A DNA stretch of 64,000 nucleotides from Dyadobacter fermentans DSM 18053 (GCF_000023125.1 NC_013037.1:310001-374000); one strand, 5' to 3'; counted from the stretch's first letter, positions 34,560 to 44,101 are shown. A program made the numbers and translations. The notes: generated by a model from the letters alone, not told the origin.

Positions 34560-34895
34560 ATGAAAAAGCTAGTAGTATCGGCATTAGCCCTGACACTTAT
34601 CTCATTTGCTTCTGTTCAGGCCCAGACGGCCAACCAAAACACCGCCGACCAATCAGCAGATAAACAGGCGACGACGCAGAAAGCAGCCAAAGAAGAGAAG
34701 GTAGCCGTAAAAACGGAAGACCTGCCGGAGGGTATCAAAAAGACCATTAAAAGTGACGAGTTTAGCGGCTGGACGGTTAAAAAGGCATTCCTGGTAACCG
34801 AGCCGGATAAAGCACAATATTATGAGTTGCAAGTTGCGAATGGCAGTCAGAGTGCCAGGGTAAAACTCGATAAAGACGGAAAAAATGTAGGATAA
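34560..34895 (+). CDS. Secreted PepSY-like (BLIP-fold) protein
   Basis: The ATG at 34560 gives a Sec signal MKKLVVSALALTLISFASVQ ending AQA/QT, then a Q/T/K-rich linker (about 22-50). The mature domain LPEGIKKTIKSDEFSGWTVK...YELQVANGSQ...KLDKDG matches the PepSY-like family of small periplasmic proteins. The upstream TTG adds only seven residues and is unlikely. It has its own terminator at 34925. The role of these proteins in Bacteroidota is unclear. Confidence 0.82.
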   Translation: MKKLVVSALALTLISFASVQAQTANQNTADQSADKQATTQKAAKEEKVAVKTEDLPEGIKKTIKSDEFSGWTVKKAFLVTEPDKAQYYELQVANGSQSARVKLDKDGKNVG

Positions 34896-34924
34896 CCATC
34901 GTATTCCTTCATGATTCAGTGATC

Positions 34925-34950
34925 AAGCCGGAGCGATCCGGCTTTTTTTG
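34925..34950 (+). terminator. Intrinsic terminator after the PepSY-like gene
   Basis: AAGCCGGA (34925-34932) pairs with TCCGGCTT (34937-34944) around a GCGA tetraloop, followed by a T tract to 34949. Confidence 0.85.
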
Positions 34951-34974
34951 TTTCCCGGCCGGTCGCTAACTTTG
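34947..34974 (+). promoter_or_regulatory. Promoter for the cytochrome-linked sugar dehydrogenase
   Basis: TTTG at 34947-34950 and TAACTTTG at 34967-34974 give the Bacteroidota consensus with a 16-base spacer, one base shorter than usual. The -33 box lies in the T tract of the preceding terminator, so the two elements overlap. Confidence 0.5.
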
Positions 34975-35008
34975 AGGTCGCATTTGAAAATTCCTAACCC
35001 ATCACTGA

Positions 35009-36727
35009 ATGACCTTAACTTTACGCTTCCTCTGCGGCTCGGCCGTCATTTCATTCTTTTTACTAAACTGCGCAGGCCGAAAGCAGCCTGCCACCGCGTC
35101 GGCACAGCTTGCAGGTGCGGATTTGAAGGGTAAAGAATTATTTACAACACATTGCGTGTCTTGTCATGCGATGGAGCAGGAGGAAATCGGGCCGCGGCTT
35201 GGCGGCATCACCACCCTGCTTTCGGAGCAGGAACTGATCGCCTTTGTGAAAAATCCTAACCACGCCATTGAAGCGGGTAATGCGCGGGCCGTTAGCCTTT
35301 CCAAGCGCTACAAGATGATCATGCCGCCTTTCGATTTTTTGAAAGACGACGAAATCCGCTCGATACTGGCTTACATCGCATCCGAAACGAAACTGCATAA
35401 CATTGCGCCGCTTGAAGTGAAGACGGACACTGCCGCCGTCGCACGCCTTGCGCAGCCGGTGATCAAAAGCGGTTTGCGCATTGAACTGGAAGATTTTGTG
35501 ACGATCCCCGCATCGAGCGATAAAATGCCGCGCACGCGCATTGCCAATATGCGCCCGCACCCTTCGAACGACGGCTCGCTTTACATAAGCGACCAGCGCG
35601 GCATCATTTACAAAATCCGCGACCGGCAGGTAAGCACATTCCTGGATTTGCGCCCCGACCTCGCGGATTTCGTGAACGAACCGGGCCTCGGCACGGGGCT
35701 GGGCAGCTTCGTTTTCCACCCGGAATACCTGAACAATGGATTGATCTACATCACCCACACCGAAGCGCCCAAGGGAAAACCGGCGGACTATTCCTACAAT
35801 GACTCGATCGAAGTGGCCGTGCAATGGGTGGTTTCGGAATGGAAGATGGACGATGTGACGAGCCCCGCGTTCAAAGGAAGCCGGCGGGAACTGCTCCGCA
35901 TTAATGTGCCAAGCACCGTTCACGGGACGCAGGACATTGGTTTCAACCCGGATGCCGCGAAGGGCGAAAAGGATTACGGCATGCTGTACATCGGCACCGG
36001 CGACGGGGGCTCGACCATCGGCAAGCACCCCGAGCTATGTCACAGCATGCAATCGCTCCTCGGCACGATCATCCGCATTGATCCGCTTGGGAACAATAGT
36101 AAAAATGGCCGCTACGGCATTCCGGCTGATAATCCGTTTGTGAATGCAGATGCAGGCGTTTACAAGGAAATTTACGCCTATGGTTTTCGCAATCCGCACC
36201 GGCTGGCGTGGCACAAGGGCACGTTGCTGAGCACAGAAGTGGGTGAATCGAATTTCGAAGAAGTGAATGTGATCGTGAAAGGGGGCGATTATGGCTGGAA
36301 TGTACGGGAGGGCAATTATGCCATTTCTTCCAAAGATCTCAAAAACGTGTATCCGGTACCCGAAACGGACGCCGGCTCGTTCGAAAAGCCATATTTGCAA
36401 TACGACCATATCGACGGGAACGCGATTAGCGGGGGCTACGTGTACGAGGGCCCGATCGCGGCTTTGAAAGACAAATACATTTTTGGGGACATTGTAAAGG
36501 GACGCATTTTTTATGCCAATGTCGATCGGGGCCTTACCGATCATTCGATCTATGAGCTGCTGATCACGCAAGATGGCCGGGAAACCGATCTCGTGAAAAT
36601 GTCGGGCTCGAAACGCGTGGATGTTCGCATTGAGTACAACCGTTTCACGAAGGAAATGTACCTGATGACTAAAAGCGACGGCAAGGTACGCCGCGTGCGG
36701 AATGCCTTCACGATCAATCAGCATTGA
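35009..36727 (+). CDS. Lipoprotein sugar dehydrogenase: cytochrome c + glucose/sorbosone dehydrogenase propeller
   Basis: The 572-residue protein has a lipobox (FFLLNC, Cys21) and a class I cytochrome c domain with heme motif CVSCH near residue 49 and a methionine-rich IMPPF ligand segment. The C-terminal 400 residues are a PQQ-type glucose/sorbosone dehydrogenase propeller (GLGTGLGSFVFHPEY, GTGDGGSTIGKH, YAYGFRNPHRLAW). It probably oxidises sugars at the periplasmic face of a membrane and passes electrons to the attached heme. Confidence 0.9.
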   Translation: MTLTLRFLCGSAVISFFLLNCAGRKQPATASAQLAGADLKGKELFTTHCVSCHAMEQEEIGPRLGGITTLLSEQELIAFVKNPNHAIEAGNARAVSLSKRYKMIMPPFDFLKDDEIRSILAYIASETKLHNIAPLEVKTDTAAVARLAQPVIKSGLRIELEDFVTIPASSDKMPRTRIANMRPHPSNDGSLYISDQRGIIYKIRDRQVSTFLDLRPDLADFVNEPGLGTGLGSFVFHPEYLNNGLIYITHTEAPKGKPADYSYNDSIEVAVQWVVSEWKMDDVTSPAFKGSRRELLRINVPSTVHGTQDIGFNPDAAKGEKDYGMLYIGTGDGGSTIGKHPELCHSMQSLLGTIIRIDPLGNNSKNGRYGIPADNPFVNADAGVYKEIYAYGFRNPHRLAWHKGTLLSTEVGESNFEEVNVIVKGGDYGWNVREGNYAISSKDLKNVYPVPETDAGSFEKPYLQYDHIDGNAISGGYVYEGPIAALKDKYIFGDIVKGRIFYANVDRGLTDHSIYELLITQDGRETDLVKMSGSKRVDVRIEYNRFTKEMYLMTKSDGKVRRVRNAFTINQH

Positions 36728-36832
36728 CAGCGCTAAATAGTTTCAAATAGCCGGTTGATAATCGGATTGTCCTGATGTACGGTGGGCGGTATTTCTTTGC
36801 AGCCCTCAGTCAACAATAATCAGACAATTCAA

Positions 36833-37195
36833 ATGGCCAATGTTAAAACAGTGCTCGACCAATGGTCGGTAAGAGATCTCGAAGATAATTCCAGTATAAA
36901 TGTCCTCGTGGAGAGCTGCACGGAGCTCGGGAACCATGCTCAGCCGGGCGTGCAGATCATGTGCATGGGGCATTTCGTCACCTACGAACCTAATATCGTG
37001 GAGCAATGGGCGTACAAGGCCGGCAAGCAGGGTGCTACCGAGTATTTGCTGGACGAGAAGTCGTGGACGCATCACGAAGACCAATACGTAAAATACTTTC
37101 TAGTACTCGGCAGCCCGCTTAAAGCGCGCATTACCGTCAAAACGCGTAGCTCGAAGCCGAATACGAGAGACTACGAGCTGCCTTTCGAAGTCTGA
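36833..37195 (+). CDS. Protein of unknown function (120 aa), first of three unrecognised genes
   Basis: The ATG at 36833 (MANVKTVLDQWSVRDLEDNS) is used; an upstream GTG would add a poor tail. The protein is soluble, with ELGNHAQPGVQIMCMGHFVT, EKSWTHHEDQYVKYFLVLGS and a terminal basic-acidic strand TRDYELPFEV. It suggests a small beta-rich fold but no family is recognised. It is followed after 33 bases by a membrane protein gene, so it probably heads a three-gene operon. Confidence 0.7.
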   Translation: MANVKTVLDQWSVRDLEDNSSINVLVESCTELGNHAQPGVQIMCMGHFVTYEPNIVEQWAYKAGKQGATEYLLDEKSWTHHEDQYVKYFLVLGSPLKARITVKTRSSKPNTRDYELPFEV

Positions 37196-37228
37196 GCCGG
37201 ATCTGTCATTATACACACGCTAATTGCC

Positions 37229-37933
37229 ATGATCAAGCTCGCTTATTTCGCTTTGCTGGGCCTGTTTGCCGTCATTCTGCTGGTGGCGGTTGTTTACTAT
37301 CTCGTAAAGCCCGCCCCGTCCGGTGACAGTTCGGTGGGGTGGGCGCTCGGGATTTTCTACCTGCTTGGACTGTTTATGATTGTCCTGATAGCCCTGCTAT
37401 TCTGGAAGAACAAAATCATCGGGGTGGCGGTGCTTTGTATTCCGCTGCTATTTGTTCTGCTGCCGGCCATTCAAAGTGGCGCGCGCGATCTGTACGCCTG
37501 GTTTCCGGCGGCAAAAGCCGGGCCGCTGACATTGCACATCGCCAATAACACCCGGGCGCTGGTGAATGTGAAGGTAGAATGCTGGTTTGGAGATCGTGAG
37601 GGCTCGCAGCAGTCGCTTTACAAAACGCTGGAATTTACCTCGAAACCGCTGGCCGTGGACCAACATCTGCTATCCGATCACGACACCCGGTTGCTCTCGG
37701 AGAAGTCGGCATTCGTTCGCATTGTTTATTTCGAATGCCTGCAACAAAGCGGAAGCGGCTATTCCTACGTACGGGAAATACAGCCTTGTATGCAATTTCA
37801 GGATTTGCCGATCGAGCGCTTCCGTACGAAAGATTACCTGGTTACGATCGACGGTGAAAAGAATTCAGAGGCATTCCGGGCTGAGGTAAAGCGGCTGAAA
37901 TCCGATAGTTTGTATCAAAACGGAGTATTTTAA
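37229..37933 (+). CDS. Membrane protein of unknown function (234 aa)
   Basis: Three hydrophobic segments occupy about residues 4-26 (YFALLGLFAVILLVAVVYYL), 38-58 and 64-82, then residues 95-234 form a soluble beta-rich domain (LHIANNTRALVNVKVECWFGD, ending YLVTIDGEKNSEAFRAEVKR). No family is recognised. It sits between two other unknown genes, 10 bases before the propeller-like gene at 37944, so the three likely act together at the inner membrane. Confidence 0.72.
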   Translation: MIKLAYFALLGLFAVILLVAVVYYLVKPAPSGDSSVGWALGIFYLLGLFMIVLIALLFWKNKIIGVAVLCIPLLFVLLPAIQSGARDLYAWFPAAKAGPLTLHIANNTRALVNVKVECWFGDREGSQQSLYKTLEFTSKPLAVDQHLLSDHDTRLLSEKSAFVRIVYFECLQQSGSGYSYVREIQPCMQFQDLPIERFRTKDYLVTIDGEKNSEAFRAEVKRLKSDSLYQNGVF

Positions 37934-37943
37934 ACTATTTACC

Positions 37944-38834
37944 ATGCAACTCACATTGTCCAAAAGCATCCCGTCGCCACTGAGCACGCATTTGAGATTC
38001 GTGCATGTGCTGGAAAGTAAAGGTGCGTTCCTGCTGGCAGACCACAGCAAAGTGGTGCTGCTGAGGTTTGACGGTTCAATGGAGCTCATCGCAAACCTGG
38101 ACGACCGGGAATATCAGTGGGAGGGAATCGGTGCTGAATTCGCACTGGAAGTTGCGCAGAAAAGGGTGAACGGTTTTAAAATGCTTTCACACAAGGAAAA
38201 AGAGCTGTTCGAACAATCCGATGCTTACAAGTCGGCCCGCGACATTCCCGTTGCTACCTATGCCCACGACGGGGCGCTGCTTGTCTTTTCCGGTAAAAAC
38301 GTTGCGTTGCTTGAATGGCAGGCCGATCAACTCATGGAGTTGAAAAGAATCAAAACCAAAGGCCGTGATCCGATCGCGCGAGCATTGCATCCGGAGGAGA
38401 ATCTGCTGGTTTACGGAACCAACTATGGTGAATTGTACAGCCAGGCGTTCAGTGAAGAGCGTTTCCTTAAATCAACAAAAGTCGATCAGCTGCCGAATAC
38501 CTGCTACCAGATCACCTTCACGCCCGACGGGCGGCGCATGTTCGTGGCCGGTCTAGGATTTGTGAAATCATATGGATACGACGACCATGTATTTACACCG
38601 GGCGCTTCCATTACCACCGCCGTGCGGTCATTTGAGCTGGTTGAAGATTACCTGGTGCTCAATAAAGGAATGCATGGGCTGGACGTGCTCCGAATCACCG
38701 ATAAGCCGGAAAGGGTAGCGGCGCTCGACCCGCCTTTTATGACGGACAAAATGTATTATCTGGCACCGCAAAAAACTTTTCTGCTTATTTCCGGCTCCAC
38801 CAATGAATGGGCGTTGCTCCGCTGGACAGCCTAA
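37944..38834 (+). CDS. Beta-propeller-like protein of unknown function (296 aa)
   Basis: The protein has no signal peptide and shows repeated short strands with alternating hydrophobic residues, for example FLLADHSKVVLLRFDGS, AHDGALLVFSGKNVALLEW and NTCYQITFTPDGRRMFVAGL. These recall WD40-like propeller blades. It is last in a probable operon of three unknown genes. Its stop directly abuts the stop of the leftward esterase at 38835. Confidence 0.65.
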   Translation: MQLTLSKSIPSPLSTHLRFVHVLESKGAFLLADHSKVVLLRFDGSMELIANLDDREYQWEGIGAEFALEVAQKRVNGFKMLSHKEKELFEQSDAYKSARDIPVATYAHDGALLVFSGKNVALLEWQADQLMELKRIKTKGRDPIARALHPEENLLVYGTNYGELYSQAFSEERFLKSTKVDQLPNTCYQITFTPDGRRMFVAGLGFVKSYGYDDHVFTPGASITTAVRSFELVEDYLVLNKGMHGLDVLRITDKPERVAALDPPFMTDKMYYLAPQKTFLLISGSTNEWALLRWTA

Positions 38835-39560
38835 TTACAAATAAATCTTCACCATCTCCCGCCAATATCGTGGCCGGTGCGCTTCCTCTTCCCAGATGTA
38901 AAACTGATGCGGGACGTCAATCCGGTGCAGCGAATCGCTGAGGTGGCGGTTGTTTTCCAGAAAAGAATCCTCTCGGCCAATTACAAGTGTGATTTCAAGT
39001 TCTCGCAGCCGTTTTAAAAGCTCCGGGTCCGAAATGCCCGGGACGAAGTGATTAGGCATGTTGAAATAAATGTCCTCGTCGAAATACCCGTCAAACAGGT
39101 CGGCGAAGTAGGGGAGCGGCTGGGTAAGGTCGTAGCGGGCGCTCATGCCTACCACTTTGGTGAACATTTCCGGATGCTTCAATGCAATGTTGACCGCGTG
39201 ATAGCCGCCCAGGCTGCAACCCGCTGCTACGAGCTCCCGGCTCTTATTTTGAATGCGGATAAACGGGATCACCTCTTCCAGAATGTACTTTTCGTACCGA
39301 ATGTGCCTCGCAATCCGATGCGGCGGCGGCGCTTCGGAATAGAAGCTTTCGCTATCAATGCTGTCGACGCAGTAAACCTGGATTTCACCGGCTTCGATCT
39401 TGTGCTTCATCGCATCAATCACCCGCCAGTTCTCGAAGTCGTAGAAATGCGCCGAGCGCGTCGGGAAAAATATCACCGGCATGCCCGCGTGACCAAAAAC
39501 AAGCATTTCCATAAACCTGTCCAAAGCCGGACTAAACCATTTGTGATACGCCCTTTCCAT
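38835..39560 (-). CDS. Cytoplasmic esterase-family hydrolase
   Basis: The 241-residue protein has the putative-esterase fold: FFPTRSAHFYDF, the nucleophile elbow AGCSLGGYHA with S116, and WEEEAHRPRYW with the catalytic His. No signal peptide is present. It follows the SGNH hydrolase gene after 14 bases on the same strand, so the pair is probably co-expressed. Substrate unknown. Confidence 0.85.
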   Translation of the reverse strand: MERAYHKWFSPALDRFMEMLVFGHAGMPVIFFPTRSAHFYDFENWRVIDAMKHKIEAGEIQVYCVDSIDSESFYSEAPPPHRIARHIRYEKYILEEVIPFIRIQNKSRELVAAGCSLGGYHAVNIALKHPEMFTKVVGMSARYDLTQPLPYFADLFDGYFDEDIYFNMPNHFVPGISDPELLKRLRELEITLVIGREDSFLENNRHLSDSLHRIDVPHQFYIWEEEAHRPRYWREMVKIYL

Positions 39561-39574
39561 GACGAAGCGGAATT

Positions 39575-40198
39575 TTAAGGAGTTTGATGAAGTGTATCCG
39601 CCCCGGCGGCGGCATGTATATGCTCACTGATCAATTTCTTCCAAATCGCATAGCCATCCCCACTCAGGTGCAGCCCGTCCGCCTCGAAAAGCGATTTGCG
39701 CGGGTAGCCCTGGTAGTTGACCATATGCGGGAAAATATCAATGTAATGCTGCTGCGTGTCTTTCCCGGTTTCCTCGCGGATCAGTTCATTGGCCGTGCGG
39801 ATGGAATCAATGATTTCCCACCGCTGTATACTTGGCTTGATGGATACGAAAAAGCAGGGAATCGCACCGAAACGGTCACGTACGAGCCGTATCAGCTGCC
39901 GGTAGAAGAGCAACACTTCCGTAGGATGCCGCCCGTCGCCCAGGTCATTGTCGCCGGCATAGACGACGAAGCGCTGCGGCGTGGTAACGGTGGTCATAAT
40001 ACGCTCGAAAAACCAGACGCAGGCCGCAAGCGTGGAACCCCCAAAGCCCAGGTTGATCGGCTTCAATTCCGCAAAATCCTGGTACATGCCGGGCCACAGC
40101 GTAAAACTCGAACTTCCGTAAAAAACCGTTTCCGGCTCATACTTTAGTGTTGATCGTTCTTTTTCGACTCTTTGTACTTCGTCTTCGTACCAGACCAT
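39575..40198 (-). CDS. SGNH/GDSL-family hydrolase
   Basis: The 207-residue protein shows the SGNH blocks: VFYGSSSFTLWPGM (nucleophile in block I), GFGGST (block II), YAGDNDLGDG (block III) and EADGLHLSGDGY (block V, catalytic Asp/His). These enzymes are esterases or lipases with diverse substrates, often acetyl groups on sugars. It lacks a signal peptide. It is the first gene of a two-gene leftward unit with the esterase at 38835. Confidence 0.87.
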   Translation of the reverse strand: MVWYEDEVQRVEKERSTLKYEPETVFYGSSSFTLWPGMYQDFAELKPINLGFGGSTLAACVWFFERIMTTVTTPQRFVVYAGDNDLGDGRHPTEVLLFYRQLIRLVRDRFGAIPCFFVSIKPSIQRWEIIDSIRTANELIREETGKDTQQHYIDIFPHMVNYQGYPRKSLFEADGLHLSGDGYAIWKKLISEHIHAAAGADTLHQTP

Positions 40199-40430
40199 AT
40201 TTCCGTATTTTTCGCCAGCTGCTGGGTTAAGGCGTTTGCCTGTAAAAATAAGTATGCCACATTAATATACAGTTAAATAATAGTCACCGGAATGAGAAGA
40301 ATGGCAATCCAATGGCCCGCATTTTTCCTGAATGTGCTTTACCGGGGAAGAAATGTAATTTTTTATAAGCCGGTTACAACCTTTGTCTCGGCGGGCGGTT
40401 CTCTGCATTATATTTCAAAATACTGTTAGC

Positions 40431-40856
40431 ATGAAAAAAATCATCTTACTCGCATTTATGTGCGTCGCTGCGATTGCCTGCGACAAGAAACAGGACAGTT
40501 CCCCACAACCCGAGCTAAGTACGACGAGCGTTCCTTACCGCCAGGCCACCACGGTATCAACTGCCGGAAGTGACCTGAAAGTAGAGCTGAAAGAAGTGGC
40601 GGACAGCCGCTGCCCGGTCAATGCGAACTGCGTAACCCTGGGAAGCGCGAAACTGACGCTTACCGTGTCCGACGCGTCGAATCAGGTGGATGTGAACCTG
40701 GAATTCAAGGGCGATTCCAAAAACAATGTACAGTCATTCAAGCTCAGCGGTGTGGAATATGTGCTGCGCGTCAGCGAAGTGCTTCCTTATCCGGACCTTT
40801 CGCAAACACCCAAGCTGGAAGATTACAAGATCGGAGTATCCATCGAAAGAAAGTAA
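40431..40856 (+). CDS. Small lipoprotein of unknown function (141 aa)
   Basis: The ATG at 40431 gives MKKIILLAFMCVAAIACDKK with lipobox AIAC. The mature part has a conserved-looking cysteine pair DSRCPVNANCVTLGSAKLTL and a beta-rich C-terminus (KLSGVEYVLRVSEVLPYP). Proteins with this DSRCP-type motif are widespread in Bacteroidota but have no assigned function. A partial promoter (TTTG 40382, TATATTTC 40409) precedes it, and it ends at the hairpin at 40885. Confidence 0.75.
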   Translation: MKKIILLAFMCVAAIACDKKQDSSPQPELSTTSVPYRQATTVSTAGSDLKVELKEVADSRCPVNANCVTLGSAKLTLTVSDASNQVDVNLEFKGDSKNNVQSFKLSGVEYVLRVSEVLPYPDLSQTPKLEDYKIGVSIERK

Positions 40857-40884
40857 TAGATTCAGATTTGGTGTGAAGTGCAGC

Positions 40885-40920
40885 AAAAGGAGTCAGGATT
40901 ATCCTGGCTCCTTTTCTCAT
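40885..40920 (+). terminator. Intrinsic terminator after the small lipoprotein
   Basis: AAAAGGAGTCAGGA (40885-40898) pairs with TCCTGGCTCCTTTT (40902-40915) with one G-T pair and a 3-base loop, and the T-rich end follows (TCTCATTTTT). Confidence 0.85.
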
Positions 40921-40993
40921 TTTTGGCCAACCGGCGTTCCGGCGACGCTTTTTGTTTGTAACTTAAAGGCATCAAAAACCCATTAACCAGGCA

Positions 40994-41923
40994 ATGAAGC
41001 ATATTTTTACAAGACGGGAGGCGTTGGCCGGCCTGGCTGCCGCCGGTGCCGGACTGGCATTGAACCCGTTTCCTTCCTCTGCAAAAACCGATCTCAAAAT
41101 GATACTGGAAAGAAAAATCCCTTCTACCGGCGAACGCCTGCCCGTGGTGGGACTTGGCTCGTGGCAGCAGTTTGATGTGGGCACGGGTGCCGAGCGTAAC
41201 CCGCTGAGGGAGGTGCTGCAAAAAATGAATGAGATCGGCGCTAAGGTGATCGACGCTTCGCCTATGTACGGCCGCGCGGAGCAGGTGATCGGTGATCTTA
41301 CGACCGATTTGAAACTGAACGACCGCTTTTTTTTCGCTACGAAAGTCTGGACAACCGGCCGGCAGGAAGGGATTGATCAAATGAATGCTTCGATGCAGAA
41401 AATGAGACGCAAGAAGATCGACCTGATGCAAGTACATAACTTGCAGGATTGGGAAACGCATTTGAAAACACTTAAAGAATGGAAAGCCGCGGGAAAGGTG
41501 CGCTACATTGGCATTACCCATTACACCGACGCATCCCACGCACGGCTGGAACAGATCGTTAAATCGGAAGATATTGATTTTGTGCAGTTTAACTACTCGA
41601 TCCGCTCACGTAATGCAGAAAAGAGCCTGCTGAAAGCCGCGAAGGACAAAGGCGTGGCGGTGATCATCAACGAACCTTTCGAGCAAGGTGCATTGTTCCG
41701 CGCCGTGAAAGGCAAGGACCTTCCCGCCTGGGCCGCCGATTACGACATCAAAACCTGGGCGCAGTTTTTTCTCAAATACATCGTCTCCAACGATGCCGTA
41801 ACGTGCGTAATACCAGGCACTTCGGATGTGAAGCACCTGGTGGATAATCTTGGGGCCGGCGAAGGACGGTTGCCCGATGAGGCAGGCCGGAAGAAAATGC
41901 GCGAATGGATCGCGGGTGTGTAG
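40994..41923 (+). CDS. Exported aldo/keto reductase
   Basis: The 309-residue protein starts MKHIFTRREALAGLAAAGAG, a twin-arginine-type signal. The (beta/alpha)8 fold has the catalytic tetrad D87 (VIDASPMYG), Y92, K117 (FFATKVW) and H148 (LMQVHNLQDW). An exported aldo/keto reductase is less common than cytoplasmic ones; NADPH supply in the periplasm would need the cofactor to be co-folded before export. Its stop codon abuts the stop of the leftward quinoprotein gene. Confidence 0.87.
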   Translation: MKHIFTRREALAGLAAAGAGLALNPFPSSAKTDLKMILERKIPSTGERLPVVGLGSWQQFDVGTGAERNPLREVLQKMNEIGAKVIDASPMYGRAEQVIGDLTTDLKLNDRFFFATKVWTTGRQEGIDQMNASMQKMRRKKIDLMQVHNLQDWETHLKTLKEWKAAGKVRYIGITHYTDASHARLEQIVKSEDIDFVQFNYSIRSRNAEKSLLKAAKDKGVAVIINEPFEQGALFRAVKGKDLPAWAADYDIKTWAQFFLKYIVSNDAVTCVIPGTSDVKHLVDNLGAGEGRLPDEAGRKKMREWIAGV

Positions 41924-44080
41924 TTATTCCAATGCGAATGCTACATACTGGTTTCCTTTTTTCGTGCCCAGCTTGGTACCGCCGCAGGCTATCACCACAT
42001 ATTGCTTGCCATTCACCTCATAAGTAGCGGGCGTAGCAAACCCGGCAGCCGGCAATTGCGTTTCCCACAGCAATTTGCCGGTTTTTTTATCAAACACCCT
42101 GAACTTGCCGTCCTTCGTGGCCGCAATGAACAGCAATCCGCTTGCGGTTACCACGGGGCCGCCGTAATTCTCCGTGCCGGTGGTGGGAACGCCCTTTGCT
42201 TTGAGTGATTCCACTTCCCCGAAAGGTATTTTCCAGAGAAATTTGCCCGAATTCAAGTCTATCGCATTCAGTGTGCCCCAGGGCGGCGAAATGGCCGGCA
42301 GGCCGTTGGCATCAAGGAATTTATTGTACCCGGTGCTTTGATAGGGCAGGTAAACTTTTTTGGAAGCCGGCGTTTCCGAAACCGCCTCCACTTTTTCATC
42401 CCCGAACAGGAATGATACGAGCGCCTGCTTTTCGGCGGCCGTCAGCATGGTGAAGCCGGGCATCATGCCTTTTCCGGTCGTGATGAGCTGGTTCACAAAA
42501 GCCTTGTCCCTGCGGGTGCCTATGTCGACGAGCGACGGATAGCCGCTTTTGGCATTGCCTTTCCGCTGCGGTCCATGGCAGGTTACGCAATAGGTCGTGT
42601 ACACTTTTTCGCCCGGCGACAGGTTGGACAGTTCGCTGGCTTTCGGCGTGTCTTTCATGGTGAGTATCCAGGCCATTTCGTTGCTGTTGACGTACAAAAT
42701 GCCTTCGTCAGGATCGGCTGCTGCACCGCCCCATTCGGCACCGCCGTCGAAGCCGGGCAGGATTACCGTGCCTTCCTTGCTGGGCGCCGCAAAAAGCGCT
42801 TTTTGATAGCCCCGGAATTTGATTTGCAACGAATCGCGGTCGGGGGCGTGCATGCTGATGTCGTTCTCCGTGAGGGTGTGCGCCTGGCGTGCGAACGAGG
42901 CGGGCTTCGCGGGCACCGGCTGGGTAGGCCAGGGGTGTTCACCGGGCAATGCGGTTTTGGGAGCAGCTACTTCCTTAATTGGAAACAAAGGCTTGCCCGT
43001 AACGCGGTCGAAAATAAATACATAGCCCTGCTTGCTCACCTGCGCCACCGCGTCGATCTTCTTCGGCTTGCCGTCGGGGCCGGTTTGGGTAACGGTAATG
43101 AGGTTCGGCGGCGCGGGAAGGTCGCGGTCCCAAAGGTCGTGGTGCATGGTTTGGTAATGCCATAGGCGCTTGCCCGTGCGGGCATCGAGTGCGAGCAGGC
43201 AGTTGGAAAATAGATTGGCGCCTTTGCGTTTTCCGCCGTAAAAATCATAACCTGCCGAGCCCGTCGGGACGTACAGAATGCCGCGCTGGCGGTCGATGGC
43301 CGTGCCTGCCCAGTTATTGGCCGCGCCGGTGAATGTGTTTTTATAAGCATCCGGCGGGAAGGTTTCGTAACCGAATTCGCCGGGGTAGGGAATGGTATGG
43401 AACGTCCACACCAGCTTGCCCGTCCGCACATTAAACGCCCGCAGGTCTCCGGGAGCTGCGTCCGAATCCTCGGATAGACGCAACGGCATGATGATCAGGT
43501 CTTCGAAAATGGTCCCCGGCGTGTTGGAAACCATGTATTTGTTTTTCGCTATTTCGGGCAGGCCGGTGTGGAGGTCGATCCGCCCGTTTTCACCAAAGCT
43601 TTCGATTACTTTTCCCGTGCGGGCATCGAGCGCGTACAGGTGTGCGCCCATTGCGTGCAGGATGCGTTTGTCGTCGCCATCTTCCCAGTAGGTAAGTCCG
43701 CGGCTCGTATTGGAGCCGTTTTTGGATTTATCCCCAAAAATCCACCGCTGTTTCCCTGTGGCGGCATCGAGCGCAAATGCCTGCACCGTGGAGGTGACGC
43801 CATACAGCACGCCGTCGACGATGATAGGATTTACCTGCGTTTGACCCGAGTCAGGCATGGCGTAGGTCCACGCGATTTTCAGGTTTTTGACATTATCCTT
43901 GTTAATCTGCGTCAATGGCGAGTAATGGTTACGGTCGGGGCCGCCGAGGTATTCCGCCCATTCCCGCTTACGGTCGTCTGCGGTGCCGTTTTTCTTTTTG
44001 TCGGTTTGGTCAGAAGGAATTTGAGCGCCTGACAATACCATTGCGAGGCTGCCAACGCACCATAATAGGGGTTTTAACAT
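41924..44080 (-). CDS. PQQ-dependent dehydrogenase with internal cytochrome c domain
   Basis: The 718-residue protein has an N-terminal hydrophobic export segment and the quinoprotein propeller (EWAEYLGGPDRNHYSPLTQI, NAIDLNSGKFLWKIPFGE, GGPVVTASGLLFIAATKD). A heme c segment YCVTCHGPQRKG lies near residue 498, between the propeller's main part and its final blades. PQQ dehydrogenases of this type oxidise alcohols or sugars and transfer electrons to the heme. It is 21 bases downstream of the acetylesterase gene on the same strand. Confidence 0.9.
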   Translation of the reverse strand: MLKPLLWCVGSLAMVLSGAQIPSDQTDKKKNGTADDRKREWAEYLGGPDRNHYSPLTQINKDNVKNLKIAWTYAMPDSGQTQVNPIIVDGVLYGVTSTVQAFALDAATGKQRWIFGDKSKNGSNTSRGLTYWEDGDDKRILHAMGAHLYALDARTGKVIESFGENGRIDLHTGLPEIAKNKYMVSNTPGTIFEDLIIMPLRLSEDSDAAPGDLRAFNVRTGKLVWTFHTIPYPGEFGYETFPPDAYKNTFTGAANNWAGTAIDRQRGILYVPTGSAGYDFYGGKRKGANLFSNCLLALDARTGKRLWHYQTMHHDLWDRDLPAPPNLITVTQTGPDGKPKKIDAVAQVSKQGYVFIFDRVTGKPLFPIKEVAAPKTALPGEHPWPTQPVPAKPASFARQAHTLTENDISMHAPDRDSLQIKFRGYQKALFAAPSKEGTVILPGFDGGAEWGGAAADPDEGILYVNSNEMAWILTMKDTPKASELSNLSPGEKVYTTYCVTCHGPQRKGNAKSGYPSLVDIGTRRDKAFVNQLITTGKGMMPGFTMLTAAEKQALVSFLFGDEKVEAVSETPASKKVYLPYQSTGYNKFLDANGLPAISPPWGTLNAIDLNSGKFLWKIPFGEVESLKAKGVPTTGTENYGGPVVTASGLLFIAATKDGKFRVFDKKTGKLLWETQLPAAGFATPATYEVNGKQYVVIACGGTKLGTKKGNQYVAFALE

Positions 44081-44101
44081 ATAATCTCTGAAACAAATGG
44101 G

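Noticed and set aside
36833..38834. Toxin-immunity or secretion-effector interpretation of the three unknown genes
   Set aside because: No toxin motif, secretion tag or immunity-gene array was seen; kept as unknown proteins.
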